NCBI GenBank assembly: GCA_019634125.1
Contig: JAHQVX010000106.1
Span: 1 to 32,215 of the forward strand
Direction of reading: 5' to 3'
DNA: 32,215 bases
Origin: Saprospiraceae bacterium
Lineage (GTDB): Bacteria > Bacteroidota > Bacteroidia > Chitinophagales > JAHQVX01
The notes under the pieces were generated by a model that saw nothing but the letters and a program-made list of their open reading frames with translations, did not search any database and was not told the origin of the DNA. The translations under genes were made by a program, and so were the position numbers. This document shows positions 16,162 through 23,359 of the stretch, one piece after another; the first letter of the stretch is position 1, and each line of letters starts with the position of its first letter.

Positions 16162-16698
16162 CTATTCCATATACGTTTTTAAATCCGAATAAGTGAAGTA
16201 AGCAAACTCCCGACTTTTCGTGATACATTCAGGACTCAATCCATAGTCAACTACAAAGGCTACTTGATCGGGCTCTAACAACGACATCGAAAAGTCATTG
16301 AGCACGTAAGATTTTTCTTTCACTTCTTGTAAACATGTAGAAGGATTGGCTGCGAGTCGGGTTTGACGTGCTTTTTTGATTTCTTGGTTCAATATCGCTT
16401 CTAAATCGGCCGTGTTTTGCACAAATAATTCCGAAAGCTCAATCAACTGTGGCCCAGCCTTGGAATGCTTAATCAACTCATACGTCCAAGCGCAACGGCC
16501 TTGTGCATCTGGATAACAAATAGATACCGTTTCGATGTTTTCAATTCGGCAAGCTTGCTCAAAAATTTGCACATCTCGATTTTCAATGGGCTTGAATGTA
16601 CGCGTGCAGGTCACATCGTGGTGCGGATGATCAATAGTAGCATTCGGATTGTCCAACACAAACATCCAAGGGAAAAGGAAAAACAGCATGATTTTCAT
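16162..16698 (-). CDS. Hypothetical secreted protein
   Basis: A 178-aa protein of unrecognised family. The first 16 residues (MKIMLFFLFPWMFVLD) are hydrophobic and may be a signal peptide. There is no lipobox. The mature part has six cysteines (CTRT, ACRIE, ICYPDAQGRCAW, STCLQE, SPECIT), which suits a disulphide-bonded extracytoplasmic protein. It is followed upstream on the same strand by another small exported protein 39 bp away. I can assign no function. Confidence 0.7.
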   Translation of the reverse strand: MKIMLFFLFPWMFVLDNPNATIDHPHHDVTCTRTFKPIENRDVQIFEQACRIENIETVSICYPDAQGRCAWTYELIKHSKAGPQLIELSELFVQNTADLEAILNQEIKKARQTRLAANPSTCLQEVKEKSYVLNDFSMSLLEPDQVAFVVDYGLSPECITKSREFAYFTYSDLKTYME

Positions 16699-16737
16699 CG
16701 TACTAAACTAATTGAATAAAGGGAAACCAAACTGGAT

Positions 16738-17337
16738 TTAGTCTTCTTGGAATTGGGTGATTAGTAATTGTCCTATGGCCTTCATCTCTTCACTATTATC
16801 TGCTGGAAGTTCTCGCTGATCCTGTTCTACGAGGTAATTGGAAATGAGGATTTTCTGTTGGCTGTTGGGGTAGATCCGCAGCATATCCTTCGAAAGAAAT
16901 GCTCGAGTATTTTCCATAAAATCAATTTCTTGGAAGGCATTTCCAGCGATGTTCATGGCATTGCCGATAGGAATTTCTTGTTGAATTTGAGGATCGTTGC
17001 GAAAGACCACGGCATTCATTTTATACGCTTTATTGGCTTTACTGAAGTCGAATTGGGCATTCAGTAGCGCGATATCCGTGGCTTCAAATTCCACACATTT
17101 GCTGTATGTATCGGATTGTTCAGAAGCGATGACGGAGCAGATATTAAGGTCTGGCTGCTCGATCAATGTGATGCCTTCCCAAGCAGTGGGCAGTTCTATC
17201 GTGTTTACCGTATTAGGTTGTTGGAGAATGGTAGGGGCAGGACTTGGAGCCGATTCTTCATCTGTTGATGTTTGTTTTTCGGAGGAACAAGCGGTAAAAG
17301 CGAGTAAGATCAGCAAAGCGAGAAGCATCTTTTTCAT
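16738..17337 (-). CDS. Putative lipoprotein, unknown function
   Basis: A 199-aa protein starting at ATG 17337 (MKKMLLALL). A clean lipoprotein signal ends in LLAFTAC with Cys17, followed by a Ser/Thr/Glu/Pro-rich linker to about 45. The remaining domain is not recognised; it includes DLNICSVIASEQSDTYSKCVEF and FSKANKAYKMNAVVF. The frame is open to 17547, but that longer start would lie inside the divergent exported-thioredoxin gene. It is divergent from that gene with a 40-bp gap. Confidence 0.78.
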   Translation of the reverse strand: MKKMLLALLILLAFTACSSEKQTSTDEESAPSPAPTILQQPNTVNTIELPTAWEGITLIEQPDLNICSVIASEQSDTYSKCVEFEATDIALLNAQFDFSKANKAYKMNAVVFRNDPQIQQEIPIGNAMNIAGNAFQEIDFMENTRAFLSKDMLRIYPNSQQKILISNYLVEQDQRELPADNSEEMKAIGQLLITQFQED

Positions 17338-17377
17338 AAAGTCCAAAATACGGAACAGAATTTGCATTTTCGTAGTT

Positions 17378-17830
17378 ATGAAAATCTTGGGGCTAATTTT
17401 CGTGTTGATATTGTGGAGTACTTCGTTGTTTGGGCAGTCGATTCCGGATTTGCCTTTGCAAGACGTTCGCGGCCTTACTATTGATCTCACCGAAGCCAAT
17501 GAGAAGTGGTTATTATTAACAGCCAGCGAAGCTGGCTGTTCGTTCACACATACCGGAATAGATCAACTATTTGCCGAATTCAACCAGCAAAGCCACATTC
17601 AAGTCGTTGTGCTCGATTATGAAAGTGAAGCGCGTACCAAAGAAATCTATGAAGACTTCCTCGATGCAGAGAATTTCTTCTTCGTAGCCGATAATTCGGC
17701 CACCAAACAAGCCTTCAAGAAAAACTATTCGCCCCAATATGCGTTATTCAATCCGCAAGGGCAGTTGGTTTGGAAAGCCAAAGGCTTGAAGCGACTAAAC
17801 CTCGATAAAGTAAAGGCGAAAATGAATTAA
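17378..17830 (+). CDS. Exported thioredoxin-fold protein lacking the CXXC pair
   Basis: A 150-aa protein with a signal peptide (MKILGLIFVLILWSTSLFG, cleavage near Q20). The sequence follows the TlpA/redoxin layout: a DLPLQDVRG start, the active-site strand WLLLTASEAGCSFT at 44-57, VVVLDYESE, FFFVADN and a C-terminal YALFNPQGQLVWKAKG. Where CXXC is expected only C54 is present (C-S-F-T), so disulphide exchange by a resolving partner cysteine is not possible within the motif. It may be a one-Cys reductase, a peroxiredoxin-like protein or a non-redox relative. Codons of the active-site region form a perfect hairpin (17518-17540). Its stop shares TTAA with a convergent lipoprotein gene. Confidence 0.75.
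   Translation: MKILGLIFVLILWSTSLFGQSIPDLPLQDVRGLTIDLTEANEKWLLLTASEAGCSFTHTGIDQLFAEFNQQSHIQVVVLDYESEARTKEIYEDFLDAENFFFVADNSATKQAFKKNYSPQYALFNPQGQLVWKAKGLKRLNLDKVKAKMN
17518..17540. repeat. Intragenic perfect inverted repeat, 10-bp arms, GCGAAGC core
   Basis: Arm AACAGCCAGC (17518-17527), loop GAA, exact complement 17531-17540. It covers the codons of the active-site TASEAGC segment of the thioredoxin-fold gene. Confidence 0.92.
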
Positions 17831-18285
17831 TTACAATTCAAACTTCGAAACTCGTCGCAAATCCTTTTTAATTCTTGTTTGCTGCCAGTGAGTTCGCCGC
17901 ATTTCTCATCTGCTAAGACCATGCATAAACGCATACCTCCAGCCGGGAAACTACCGCCATACAAGTTCTTTTCGATGATACTGCATAGGGTTTCAGAACC
18001 GTCACAGTTTTCTTTAACCATGCGGTATAACTCGCAATAAATGTCCCTGCCTGCCTTACATTGGGCGGTAGAGTCCAAGCCTTTGGCTTGGTCTAATGCC
18101 TTGATAAAGCTTAAGAAATTTTTCGCTGATTCAGCTGCAGGCGCTTGTGTAATTACATCTTCCGTGAGTTTTTTTACCGCTTCTTTAGAGCTGCCGTCGT
18201 CGTCTTTGCAAGACGACGAGAAGAGTAGGGCTATGCCTATAAAAAAGAAAATAGCCCTTGATCGAATTGAAGTCAAGGAGTTCAT
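17827..18285 (-). CDS. Putative lipoprotein, unknown function
   Basis: A 152-aa protein with a basic N-terminus (SIRSRA), a hydrophobic segment and a lipobox-like LLFSSSC before an Asp-rich KDDDGSSK stretch. The rest is helical-looking with eight or nine cysteines (AQCKAGRDIYCEL, NCDGSETLCS, LCMVLADEKC, RICDEFRSLNC), suggesting disulphides in the periplasm. No family is recognised. A 10-bp-arm hairpin (18197-18219) lies on the lipobox codons. The stop overlaps the convergent gene by 4 bp. Confidence 0.75.
   Translation of the reverse strand: MNSLTSIRSRAIFFFIGIALLFSSSCKDDDGSSKEAVKKLTEDVITQAPAAESAKNFLSFIKALDQAKGLDSTAQCKAGRDIYCELYRMVKENCDGSETLCSIIEKNLYGGSFPAGGMRLCMVLADEKCGELTGSKQELKRICDEFRSLNCN
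18197..18219. repeat. Intragenic perfect inverted repeat, 10-bp arms
   Basis: Arm TCGTCGTCTT (18197-18206), loop TGC, exact complement 18210-18219, over the lipobox and poly-Asp codons of the lipoprotein gene. Confidence 0.88.
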
Positions 18286-18309
18286 GTTGTTGTTTTGGGT
18301 ACTACTAAG

Positions 18310-19515
18310 TTACAACCCTTGCTCTAAATCTGCAATAATATCAGCAACTCCCTCTAGTCCCACACTGATCCTTACCAGGCCGTCGGTGATTCCGTAGGCT
18401 TCGCGTTGTGCCTTTGGCACAACGCCATGTGTCATACTCGCAGGATGCGAAATCAACGTGTCTGTCGTGCCCAAAGAAGCAGTTAACGTCAATAACTGAA
18501 TCGAATCCATCAAGCGTTTCCCTGCTTCGAGACCGCCCATTAGCTCAAAACTGAGCATGCTACCAAAACTATGCATCTGGCGCTTCGCTAACGCATGATC
18601 AGGATGTGAAGCCAAGCCCAAATAATTCACTTTCTTTACAGCAGGATGATCCTCTAAAAACTCTGCAATCGCCTGTGCATTCGAAATATGTTTGCGCATT
18701 CGAAGCGGTAGTGTTTTTAACCCATTGTAAGTTAACCAAGCATCGAACGGGTTGCTGTTATGCCCCAGCGTTTTTCGTTTCTTCCAAAGCGAACTGATGA
18801 TAAATTCTCGATCATAACTGATCACTGCGCCACCCAATGCCGAACCATGACCGTTCAAAAACTTCGTGGCAGAATAGACCACATAGTCTACATCCAGCTC
18901 AAGCGGTTGTTGAACATATGCCGTGTTGAAGGTGTTGTCTAAAATGGTCTTGCAATCATATTGCTTTGCTAATGCTGTGAGGGCAAGAATATCTATACAA
19001 GACAAAGTAGGGTTGGCCGGACTTTCTAAATACAATAACTGAATCCCAGGATGGGCTTTCAAGAACGTTTCTACTTCATTCAAGTCACTTAAATCTGCAA
19101 CATGAGTGGTCACACCTTGATCGGCTAAAGTCGTCTGCAGAAACTCTGTAGTGGTGCCGTACAAATTGCCCTGAGTCAGTACTTCTGAGCCATGTTTTAC
19201 CAAAGCCATAATACAAGCTGAAATGGCCGCCATGCCCGAACTAAAGAACAAGCAAGCTGCCTCTTTCCCAGTATCAAACGCTTCAATTGCCGCCAACTTG
19301 GTCTCTAAGGCCATAACTGTCGGATTGCTCCAACGACTGTAAATATGCATGTACTTCTCGCTCTTACCCGCAAAGAAATCCATGGAAGCTTCAGCACTTT
19401 CGTAAACAAAAGTAGAACTGGCATAAATCGGTAAATTATGCGCCCATTGGTGTTCAGATGGATCGAAAATTTCTTTTGCACAAAGCGTTTCGAAAGCAGA
19501 ATGATTAAACGACAT
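18310..19515 (-). CDS. Trans-sulfuration family PLP-dependent enzyme
   Basis: A 401-aa fold-type I PLP enzyme of the cystathionine gamma-synthase / methionine gamma-lyase family. Visible: YSRWSNPTV near 58-66 (Tyr/Arg that bind the cofactor phosphate of the partner subunit), SSGMAAI, YLESPANPTLSCID, the aspartate region LDNTFNTAY, the PLP lysine in YSATKFLNGHG, and the C-terminal SLGTTDTLISHPASMTH. It makes or breaks C-S bonds in Met/Cys metabolism; the reaction cannot be set from motifs alone. Start 19515 (MSFNHSAFET) is chosen because the longer frame start at 19539 lies inside a -7 box. It carries a 10-bp-arm hairpin near its 3' end. Confidence 0.92.
   Translation of the reverse strand: MSFNHSAFETLCAKEIFDPSEHQWAHNLPIYASSTFVYESAEASMDFFAGKSEKYMHIYSRWSNPTVMALETKLAAIEAFDTGKEAACLFFSSGMAAISACIMALVKHGSEVLTQGNLYGTTTEFLQTTLADQGVTTHVADLSDLNEVETFLKAHPGIQLLYLESPANPTLSCIDILALTALAKQYDCKTILDNTFNTAYVQQPLELDVDYVVYSATKFLNGHGSALGGAVISYDREFIISSLWKKRKTLGHNSNPFDAWLTYNGLKTLPLRMRKHISNAQAIAEFLEDHPAVKKVNYLGLASHPDHALAKRQMHSFGSMLSFELMGGLEAGKRLMDSIQLLTLTASLGTTDTLISHPASMTHGVVPKAQREAYGITDGLVRISVGLEGVADIIADLEQGL
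18403..18425. repeat. Intragenic perfect inverted repeat, 10-bp arms
   Basis: Arm GCGTTGTGCC (18403-18412), loop TTT, exact complement 18416-18425, near the 3' end of the PLP enzyme gene. Confidence 0.9.
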
Positions 19516-19536
19516 TAAATTTGCAGCTTTATTGAC

Positions 19537-19544
19537 CAAAGCTA
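19537..19544 (-). promoter_or_regulatory. Candidate -7 box of the PLP enzyme gene
   Basis: The minus strand reads TAGCTTTG, an exact TAnnTTTG match, 21 bp upstream of the ATG at 19515. It supports that start over the one at 19539. Confidence 0.5.
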
Positions 19545-19604
19545 ATAAACGGAAGTGGAATTCTTCGATTTAGATTCGTTTACTCCATTACCAAGCCTAT
19601 TTAT

Positions 19605-20240
19605 ATGAACAAAGCCGAGAAAGCCCAATTTGTAGTCGATACTTTGGAAGACTTGTACCCAGAAACGCCTATCCCATTAGATCATTCCGATTCGTTTACG
19701 CTTCTCATTGCTGTGCTGATGAGTGCGCAAACCACCGATCTGAAAGTCAATCAAGTCACCCCTACATTATTTGAACGCGCTGGTAACCCTACAGAAATGG
19801 CTGCCCTAGATCCAGAGGAAATTCGACATATTATTAGGGAAGTCGGCCTAGCCCCTACCAAATCAAAAGCCATTCAGAAATTATCGCAAATCTTATTGGA
19901 TAAACACGATGGCCATGTACCTCAAACCTTTGAGGAATTAGAAGCCTTGCCAGGGGTCGGACATAAAACCGCTAGTGTGGTGATGAGCCAAGCCTTCGGC
20001 GTGCCTGCATTCCCAGTAGATACGCATATTCACCGTCTCTTGTATCGATGGGGCTTAACCAATGGCAAGAATGTGACTCAAACTGAGAAAGATGCCAAAC
20101 GGATTTTTCCAAAAGCACTTTGGAATAAACTCCACCTTCAAATTATCTTCTTTGGTAGAGAATATTGCAAGGCCAGAAACCATCGACGAGAAGAATGCCC
20201 TATTTGTTCGGTAATTGGACGTAAAACTAACTTTAGATAG
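19605..20240 (+). CDS. nth: Endonuclease III (DNA glycosylase/AP lyase)
   Basis: A 211-aa HhH-GPD base-excision repair enzyme for oxidised pyrimidines. The helix-hairpin-helix LPGVGHKTA gives the catalytic lysine K121, and VDTHIHR gives the catalytic aspartate D139. Length is normal. The C-terminal iron-sulfur motif is incomplete: C188, C198 and C201 are present, while the canonical C-x6-C-x2-C-x5-C would need cysteines at 195 and 204 (here Arg and Ile). Either the cluster is lost or bound differently. The stop is 2 bp from the convergent Arc-like gene. Confidence 0.94.
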   Translation: MNKAEKAQFVVDTLEDLYPETPIPLDHSDSFTLLIAVLMSAQTTDLKVNQVTPTLFERAGNPTEMAALDPEEIRHIIREVGLAPTKSKAIQKLSQILLDKHDGHVPQTFEELEALPGVGHKTASVVMSQAFGVPAFPVDTHIHRLLYRWGLTNGKNVTQTEKDAKRIFPKALWNKLHLQIIFFGREYCKARNHRREECPICSVIGRKTNFR

Positions 20241-20242
20241 AT

Positions 20243-20419
20243 TTACGACTTGTTTTCTTCTTTCTTTTTGGGGTTTCTACCTGCTTCTTTCAGGGCTTTG
20301 TCAATAATCCATTCCAGTTGGCCATTAATACTTCTAAATTCATCGGAAGCCCATTTTTCAATGGCTTTCTGCATTTCTGGACTAATCCGTAATATGATGG
20401 ATTTACGTGCTTTAGCCAT
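20243..20419 (-). CDS. Arc-family ribbon-helix-helix DNA-binding protein (small)
   Basis: A 58-aa ORF found by translating the minus strand. The protein starts MAKARKSIILRISPEMQ, the beta-strand of an Arc/MetJ ribbon-helix-helix fold. Helices follow (AIEKWASDEFRS, INGQLEWIIDKALKEAG), then a Lys-rich tail. Small Arc-like proteins of this type are often encoded downstream of SPFH genes. It is the last gene of the SPFH operon; its ATG overlaps the stop of the PH-like gene by 8 bp. A likely operator pair lies upstream of the operon (21970-21988), so it may autoregulate; that is inference. Confidence 0.85.
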   Translation of the reverse strand: MAKARKSIILRISPEMQKAIEKWASDEFRSINGQLEWIIDKALKEAGRNPKKKEENKS

Positions 20420-20885
20420 CTCGTTGGATTTCTTGTAATGCGCGTTCTAATACTTTTGGTTGCTGTGTTCCAATGAAAATTTGCTTTCCATTATGGAGTT
20501 GGAGCTTCAATCCGTAGTTGCCTTTTGTGGTGTATGAGCGGCTCTTCCCAAAGCCTTTACCATAGCCCCAACCACCAAAATCTTTAAGCAAGTCGCCTTT
20601 CATCACTTCCATAGATGCAACATCGTTGAAGGAAAACTCTTTCCAATTGTTTTTAAATGGAAAATACTTAAGGCGTATTCCTTCCCTGGTCAACTCTGTA
20701 GTCATTTTGATGGCAGAAATCAGCCAAGTAACTGCGCCCATAGTCGCTGCAACAATAAGGAAGGTGAATGGCGCCTCTTTCGATGCGCCATCACCCGCTT
20801 TACTTGCTTGTATCCAAAAGGCTCCTACCACCAATAACAAAATCAACGATTGAAATGCTACCAGATACTTGATCCAGTTACTCAT
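20412..20885 (-). CDS. Membrane protein with PH-like C-terminal domain
   Basis: A 157-aa protein from ATG 20885 (MSNWIKYLV). Two hydrophobic helices (about 5-25 and 38-58) lead to a beta-rich domain: TREGIRLKYFPFKNNWKEFSFNDVASMEV, a Gly-rich GGWGYGKGFGKS loop, then GNYGLKLQLHNGKQIFIGTQ and a final helix KVLERALQEI. This is the layout of bacterial PH-like membrane proteins. The alternative start at 20915 overlaps the upstream small gene. It belongs to the SPFH operon and overlaps the Arc-like gene by 8 bp. Function unknown; it may act with the SPFH protein at the membrane. Confidence 0.78.
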   Translation of the reverse strand: MSNWIKYLVAFQSLILLLVVGAFWIQASKAGDGASKEAPFTFLIVAATMGAVTWLISAIKMTTELTREGIRLKYFPFKNNWKEFSFNDVASMEVMKGDLLKDFGGWGYGKGFGKSRSYTTKGNYGLKLQLHNGKQIFIGTQQPKVLERALQEIQRDG

Positions 20886-20898
20886 GGTCTGAATTTCT

Positions 20899-21069
20899 TT
20901 AAAGAATACTTTCATGCTTTTCCATTACTGCTGTCAGCTTCCCGTCTGGAGCGCTGAATATTTGAACAATTCTCCAGCCTGAGCGCCCTTCAAAATTCAA
21001 GGTCTCTGTCCACTGCTCTAGACTGATATTATGCGGTTTGCGTACAAATTTGAATGTGAAATTTTTCAT
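20899..21069 (-). CDS. Small protein, DUF4177-like
   Basis: A 56-aa ORF found by minus-strand translation, from MKNFTFKFVRKP to HESIL. The order of a beta strand, a helix, GWRIVQIF and a short C-terminal strand ending in a Glu-Lys pair (VMEKHE) resembles DUF4177-type small proteins. It lies 9 bp after the SPFH stop and 13 bp before the PH-like gene, and it uses the same strand, so it is probably co-transcribed. Family assignment is tentative. Confidence 0.7.
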   Translation of the reverse strand: MKNFTFKFVRKPHNISLEQWTETLNFEGRSGWRIVQIFSAPDGKLTAVMEKHESIL

Positions 21070-21078
21070 ACCTTTTCT

Positions 21079-21951
21079 TTATTGATGAAGCGTTCCAGTA
21101 TTAACTACAGGGGTGGCATCTCTATCTCCGCACAGCACGACCATTAAATTGCTCACCATTGCCGCCTTCTTCTCCTCATCCAATTCAATAATGTCTTTTT
21201 TACTCAATTGTTCTAAGGCGTGCTCTACCATGCCCACTGCGCCTTCTACTATCTTGTAGCGCGCTGCAACAATGGCTGTAGCTTGCTGTCTTCGAAGCAT
21301 GGAGTTCGCAATCTCAGGCGCATAGGCTAAGTAACCGATACGCGCTTCCATCACTTCAATGCCTGCAATCGCTAAACGGTCGTCTAACATCTTCTCTAGA
21401 TTCTCATTCACCTCAGCAAAATCGGAACGTAAGCTCTTTTCCTGCTCCATATCGTCAAACGTATCATAAGGATAGCTGGCTGCTAACTCACGAACGGCAG
21501 CATCTGTCTGAACACGAACGAAGTGTTCGTAATCATCTACGTCGAATGCCGCTTTAAACGTGTCTAGTACACGCCAAACCAGAATGACGCTGATTAAAAC
21601 GGGATTACCCAGTTTATCGTTCACCTTCACACGTTCACTATCAAAATTGCGGGCACGTAAACTCACCTTCTTTTTGTTGTAAAACGGATTGGCCCAGAAA
21701 AAGCCGTTCTCGCGAACGGTACCCGTGTATTTTCCAAAAAGCGTAAGTACTTTGGACTGATTGGGGTTCACAATGAAGAATCCAGTCATCATCAATAGCG
21801 CAGCTAAGCCCGAAATAGCGGCACCAATTACTTTGATCACTACATCTAGGCTTGGTGAAGCCATAAAGAAAATGCTTAAGCCTAATAAGATGAAAAACAC
21901 TAATAGCATGAGGTAACCCGATGCGGCCTTTCGATTTGTTTCTTGTGTCAT
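21079..21951 (-). CDS. SPFH/Band 7 (prohibitin/slipin-like) membrane protein
   Basis: A 290-aa SPFH protein distinct from FloA. Two hydrophobic segments (about 12-32 and 35-60) precede [23 protein letters not shown], the usual entry into the SPFH domain. This is followed by [16 protein letters not shown], a [40 protein letters not shown] core and a helical C-terminal part with [22 protein letters not shown]. Such proteins form membrane-anchored cages that control membrane proteases or quality control; the partner here is unknown. It is first of four genes on the minus strand, with paired palindromes just upstream. Confidence 0.94.
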   Translation of the reverse strand: MTQETNRKAASGYLMLLVFFILLGLSIFFMASPSLDVVIKVIGAAISGLAALLMMTGFFIVNPNQSKVLTLFGKYTGTVRENGFFWANPFYNKKKVSLRARNFDSERVKVNDKLGNPVLISVILVWRVLDTFKAAFDVDDYEHFVRVQTDAAVRELAASYPYDTFDDMEQEKSLRSDFAEVNENLEKMLDDRLAIAGIEVMEARIGYLAYAPEIANSMLRRQQATAIVAARYKIVEGAVGMVEHALEQLSKKDIIELDEEKKAAMVSNLMVVLCGDRDATPVVNTGTLHQ

Positions 21952-21969
21952 GGTATTGAATTTTTAGTT

Positions 21970-21999
21970 TGATATCATTTTGATATCATAAAAGTATCA
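21970..21999 (-). promoter_or_regulatory. Promoter and paired palindromic operator of the SPFH operon
   Basis: Two identical 8-bp palindromes TGATATCA (21970-21977, 21981-21988) lie 11 bp apart start to start, about one helical turn, and a GTATCA half-site is at 21994-21999. The minus-strand box TACTTTTA (21996..21989, 7 of 8 to TAnnTTTG) abuts them, so a bound repressor would cover the transcription start. The palindromes begin 19 bp upstream of the ATG at 21951. The spacing suits a ribbon-helix-helix regulator such as the Arc-like protein of the operon. Confidence 0.6.
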
Positions 22000-22029
22000 G
22001 AAAATCGAAAAACGTTACAGTTTAGGGAT

Positions 22030-22053
22030 AAAAAAAAGCTCGCGAAGCGAGCT
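22030..22053 (-). terminator. Rho-independent terminator of the second AstE-like gene
   Basis: On the minus strand AGCTCGC, a TTC loop and GCGAGCT form a perfect 7-bp stem followed by a T-run of eight (including the last stem base). It lies 26 bp past the stop codon of the minus-strand hydrolase gene at 22080 and upstream of the SPFH promoter. Confidence 0.9.
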
Positions 22054-22079
22054 AAGTCCTTGATTGTCATTATTATTTT

Positions 22080-23231
22080 TTAATCCCAAGGCCCTTTTAA
22101 ATCAAAGGCACGTCTACTCACCAATAAGGTTTTACCTACTTTCTTTTCTTTTCGAAAGCCCAACAAGTGCAAAATTTGCATGGTCTTTAAACTGGCAATG
22201 TTTTTATTGATCACATAAGTGTTGACTGACTCTGGATGTTTCTTTACTCCGGGTAAATAATGAACGAGTCGATCAGCATTGACTCTTCTCAACCATTCAG
22301 AAAACCTCAACCAAAACGGTGCTATTCGTTTGGTTAAGAAAAAACCATCATCGCCTTGCTTTTGATAGAGTGGCATGAAAATCTTCCCAGTAAAGGCAGC
22401 AGAAATCTTATGGCCATTATAGTGGGCTAGAAGCTGACCTTTCTTCACCGAGGAGAAGTTAGAGAATCCCGGTTCCATTTTGAACCTGTCTTCGTCTTTT
22501 AATCCAAAGCGTAGTCGTGTTTCTACAATTTTTGGTTTCGATTTTGTTGATGCTTCAAGTAGTGCTCTATAGGCCTTCATATCTACATTAGAAGTGTCGA
22601 CAACCTTTAATGCATCCAACAACATCCAAGTAGCTGCTTCGTGCCGATCTATGGAAGAAAGTGCATCGTGTTGACCAGCTTCGAAGACCAGCGTGGTAAC
22701 GCCATAGTTGGATAAATAGCCACTTAAAGTACCTTCCAGTTGTTCCAAAACACCAAGAACGAGCGTCACCGGCACCGATTGTGCAATCCGACGATTTCGA
22801 ATGGTGTCGTCGATGACCATAAATGGACTAGAATCACTAGAAGTGGTGTGTAAATCTACAAAGGTCACATCGGCTTTGCTATTGTAGATGATTGCTTCAC
22901 TAATGGAAAGAATATCTAAAAGTTCGTCCGTTTCGGACACGCCTAATCGACCTGCTTTAGCGGCATCTACTTTGGTTGGAGTCCAAAGTCTGTTTAAATC
23001 ATGATCAATAAAGCGTTGGCTACTTTGAATGGCCTTTAAGTTTCCGCGTAACGCATAGATGTTACCTAAGACAGGAATGTTCTCCGAGTTTATTTTTGAG
23101 AAGACACGCTCAATAGCAGTGATGCCAGATTGTTCGTTACCATGAAGCCCACCCACCAAGACAATAGAAGGAAATGTCGGGCCTTGTTCAATTTTCCCGA
23201 TCCATCTACTACTGTCTACTTTGGCCATCAT
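22080..23231 (-). CDS. AstE/AspA-family zinc hydrolase (second paralogue)
   Basis: About 383 aa. The zinc motif GGLHGNE gives H30 and E33, DHDLNRLWTP is the substrate arginine loop at 77-86, H128 is in VDLHTT, and the catalytic glutamate E184 is in FEAGQHD. These are intact, so it is probably active on an N-acylated amino acid or a peptide. The C-terminal part beyond about 240 is longer than in the rimK-linked paralogue and basic. The frame opens at 23252, but the -7 box at 23260-23267 puts the transcription start near there, so ATG 23231 or 23228 (MAKVDSS) is preferred. It ends in a clear terminator. Substrate unknown. Confidence 0.88.
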   Translation of the reverse strand: MMAKVDSSRWIGKIEQGPTFPSIVLVGGLHGNEQSGITAIERVFSKINSENIPVLGNIYALRGNLKAIQSSQRFIDHDLNRLWTPTKVDAAKAGRLGVSETDELLDILSISEAIIYNSKADVTFVDLHTTSSDSSPFMVIDDTIRNRRIAQSVPVTLVLGVLEQLEGTLSGYLSNYGVTTLVFEAGQHDALSSIDRHEAATWMLLDALKVVDTSNVDMKAYRALLEASTKSKPKIVETRLRFGLKDEDRFKMEPGFSNFSSVKKGQLLAHYNGHKISAAFTGKIFMPLYQKQGDDGFFLTKRIAPFWLRFSEWLRRVNADRLVHYLPGVKKHPESVNTYVINKNIASLKTMQILHLLGFRKEKKVGKTLLVSRRAFDLKGPWD

Positions 23232-23259
23232 TTTCGGTGAAGAAGTCATCATCAGCGGC

Positions 23260-23267
23260 CAAAGTTA
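23260..23267 (-). promoter_or_regulatory. Candidate -7 box of the second AstE-like gene
   Basis: The minus strand reads TAACTTTG, an exact TAnnTTTG match, 28 bp upstream of the preferred ATG at 23231 but only 7 bp upstream of the first ATG at 23252. Confidence 0.5.
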
Positions 23268-23359
23268 AAGTCTTTAATTTAGGTTTCCTACTTTTACGTT
23301 TACACAGAATTTGATTTTTTCCTAATACAGAATTCATTTTCTTTGCGCTAACAAATACT

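Noticed and set aside
16997-17830. Long plus-strand ORF (277 codons) ending with the thioredoxin-fold protein
   Set aside because: The first 127 codons are antisense to the lipoprotein at 16738-17337. The real start is ATG 17378, followed by a clear signal peptide.
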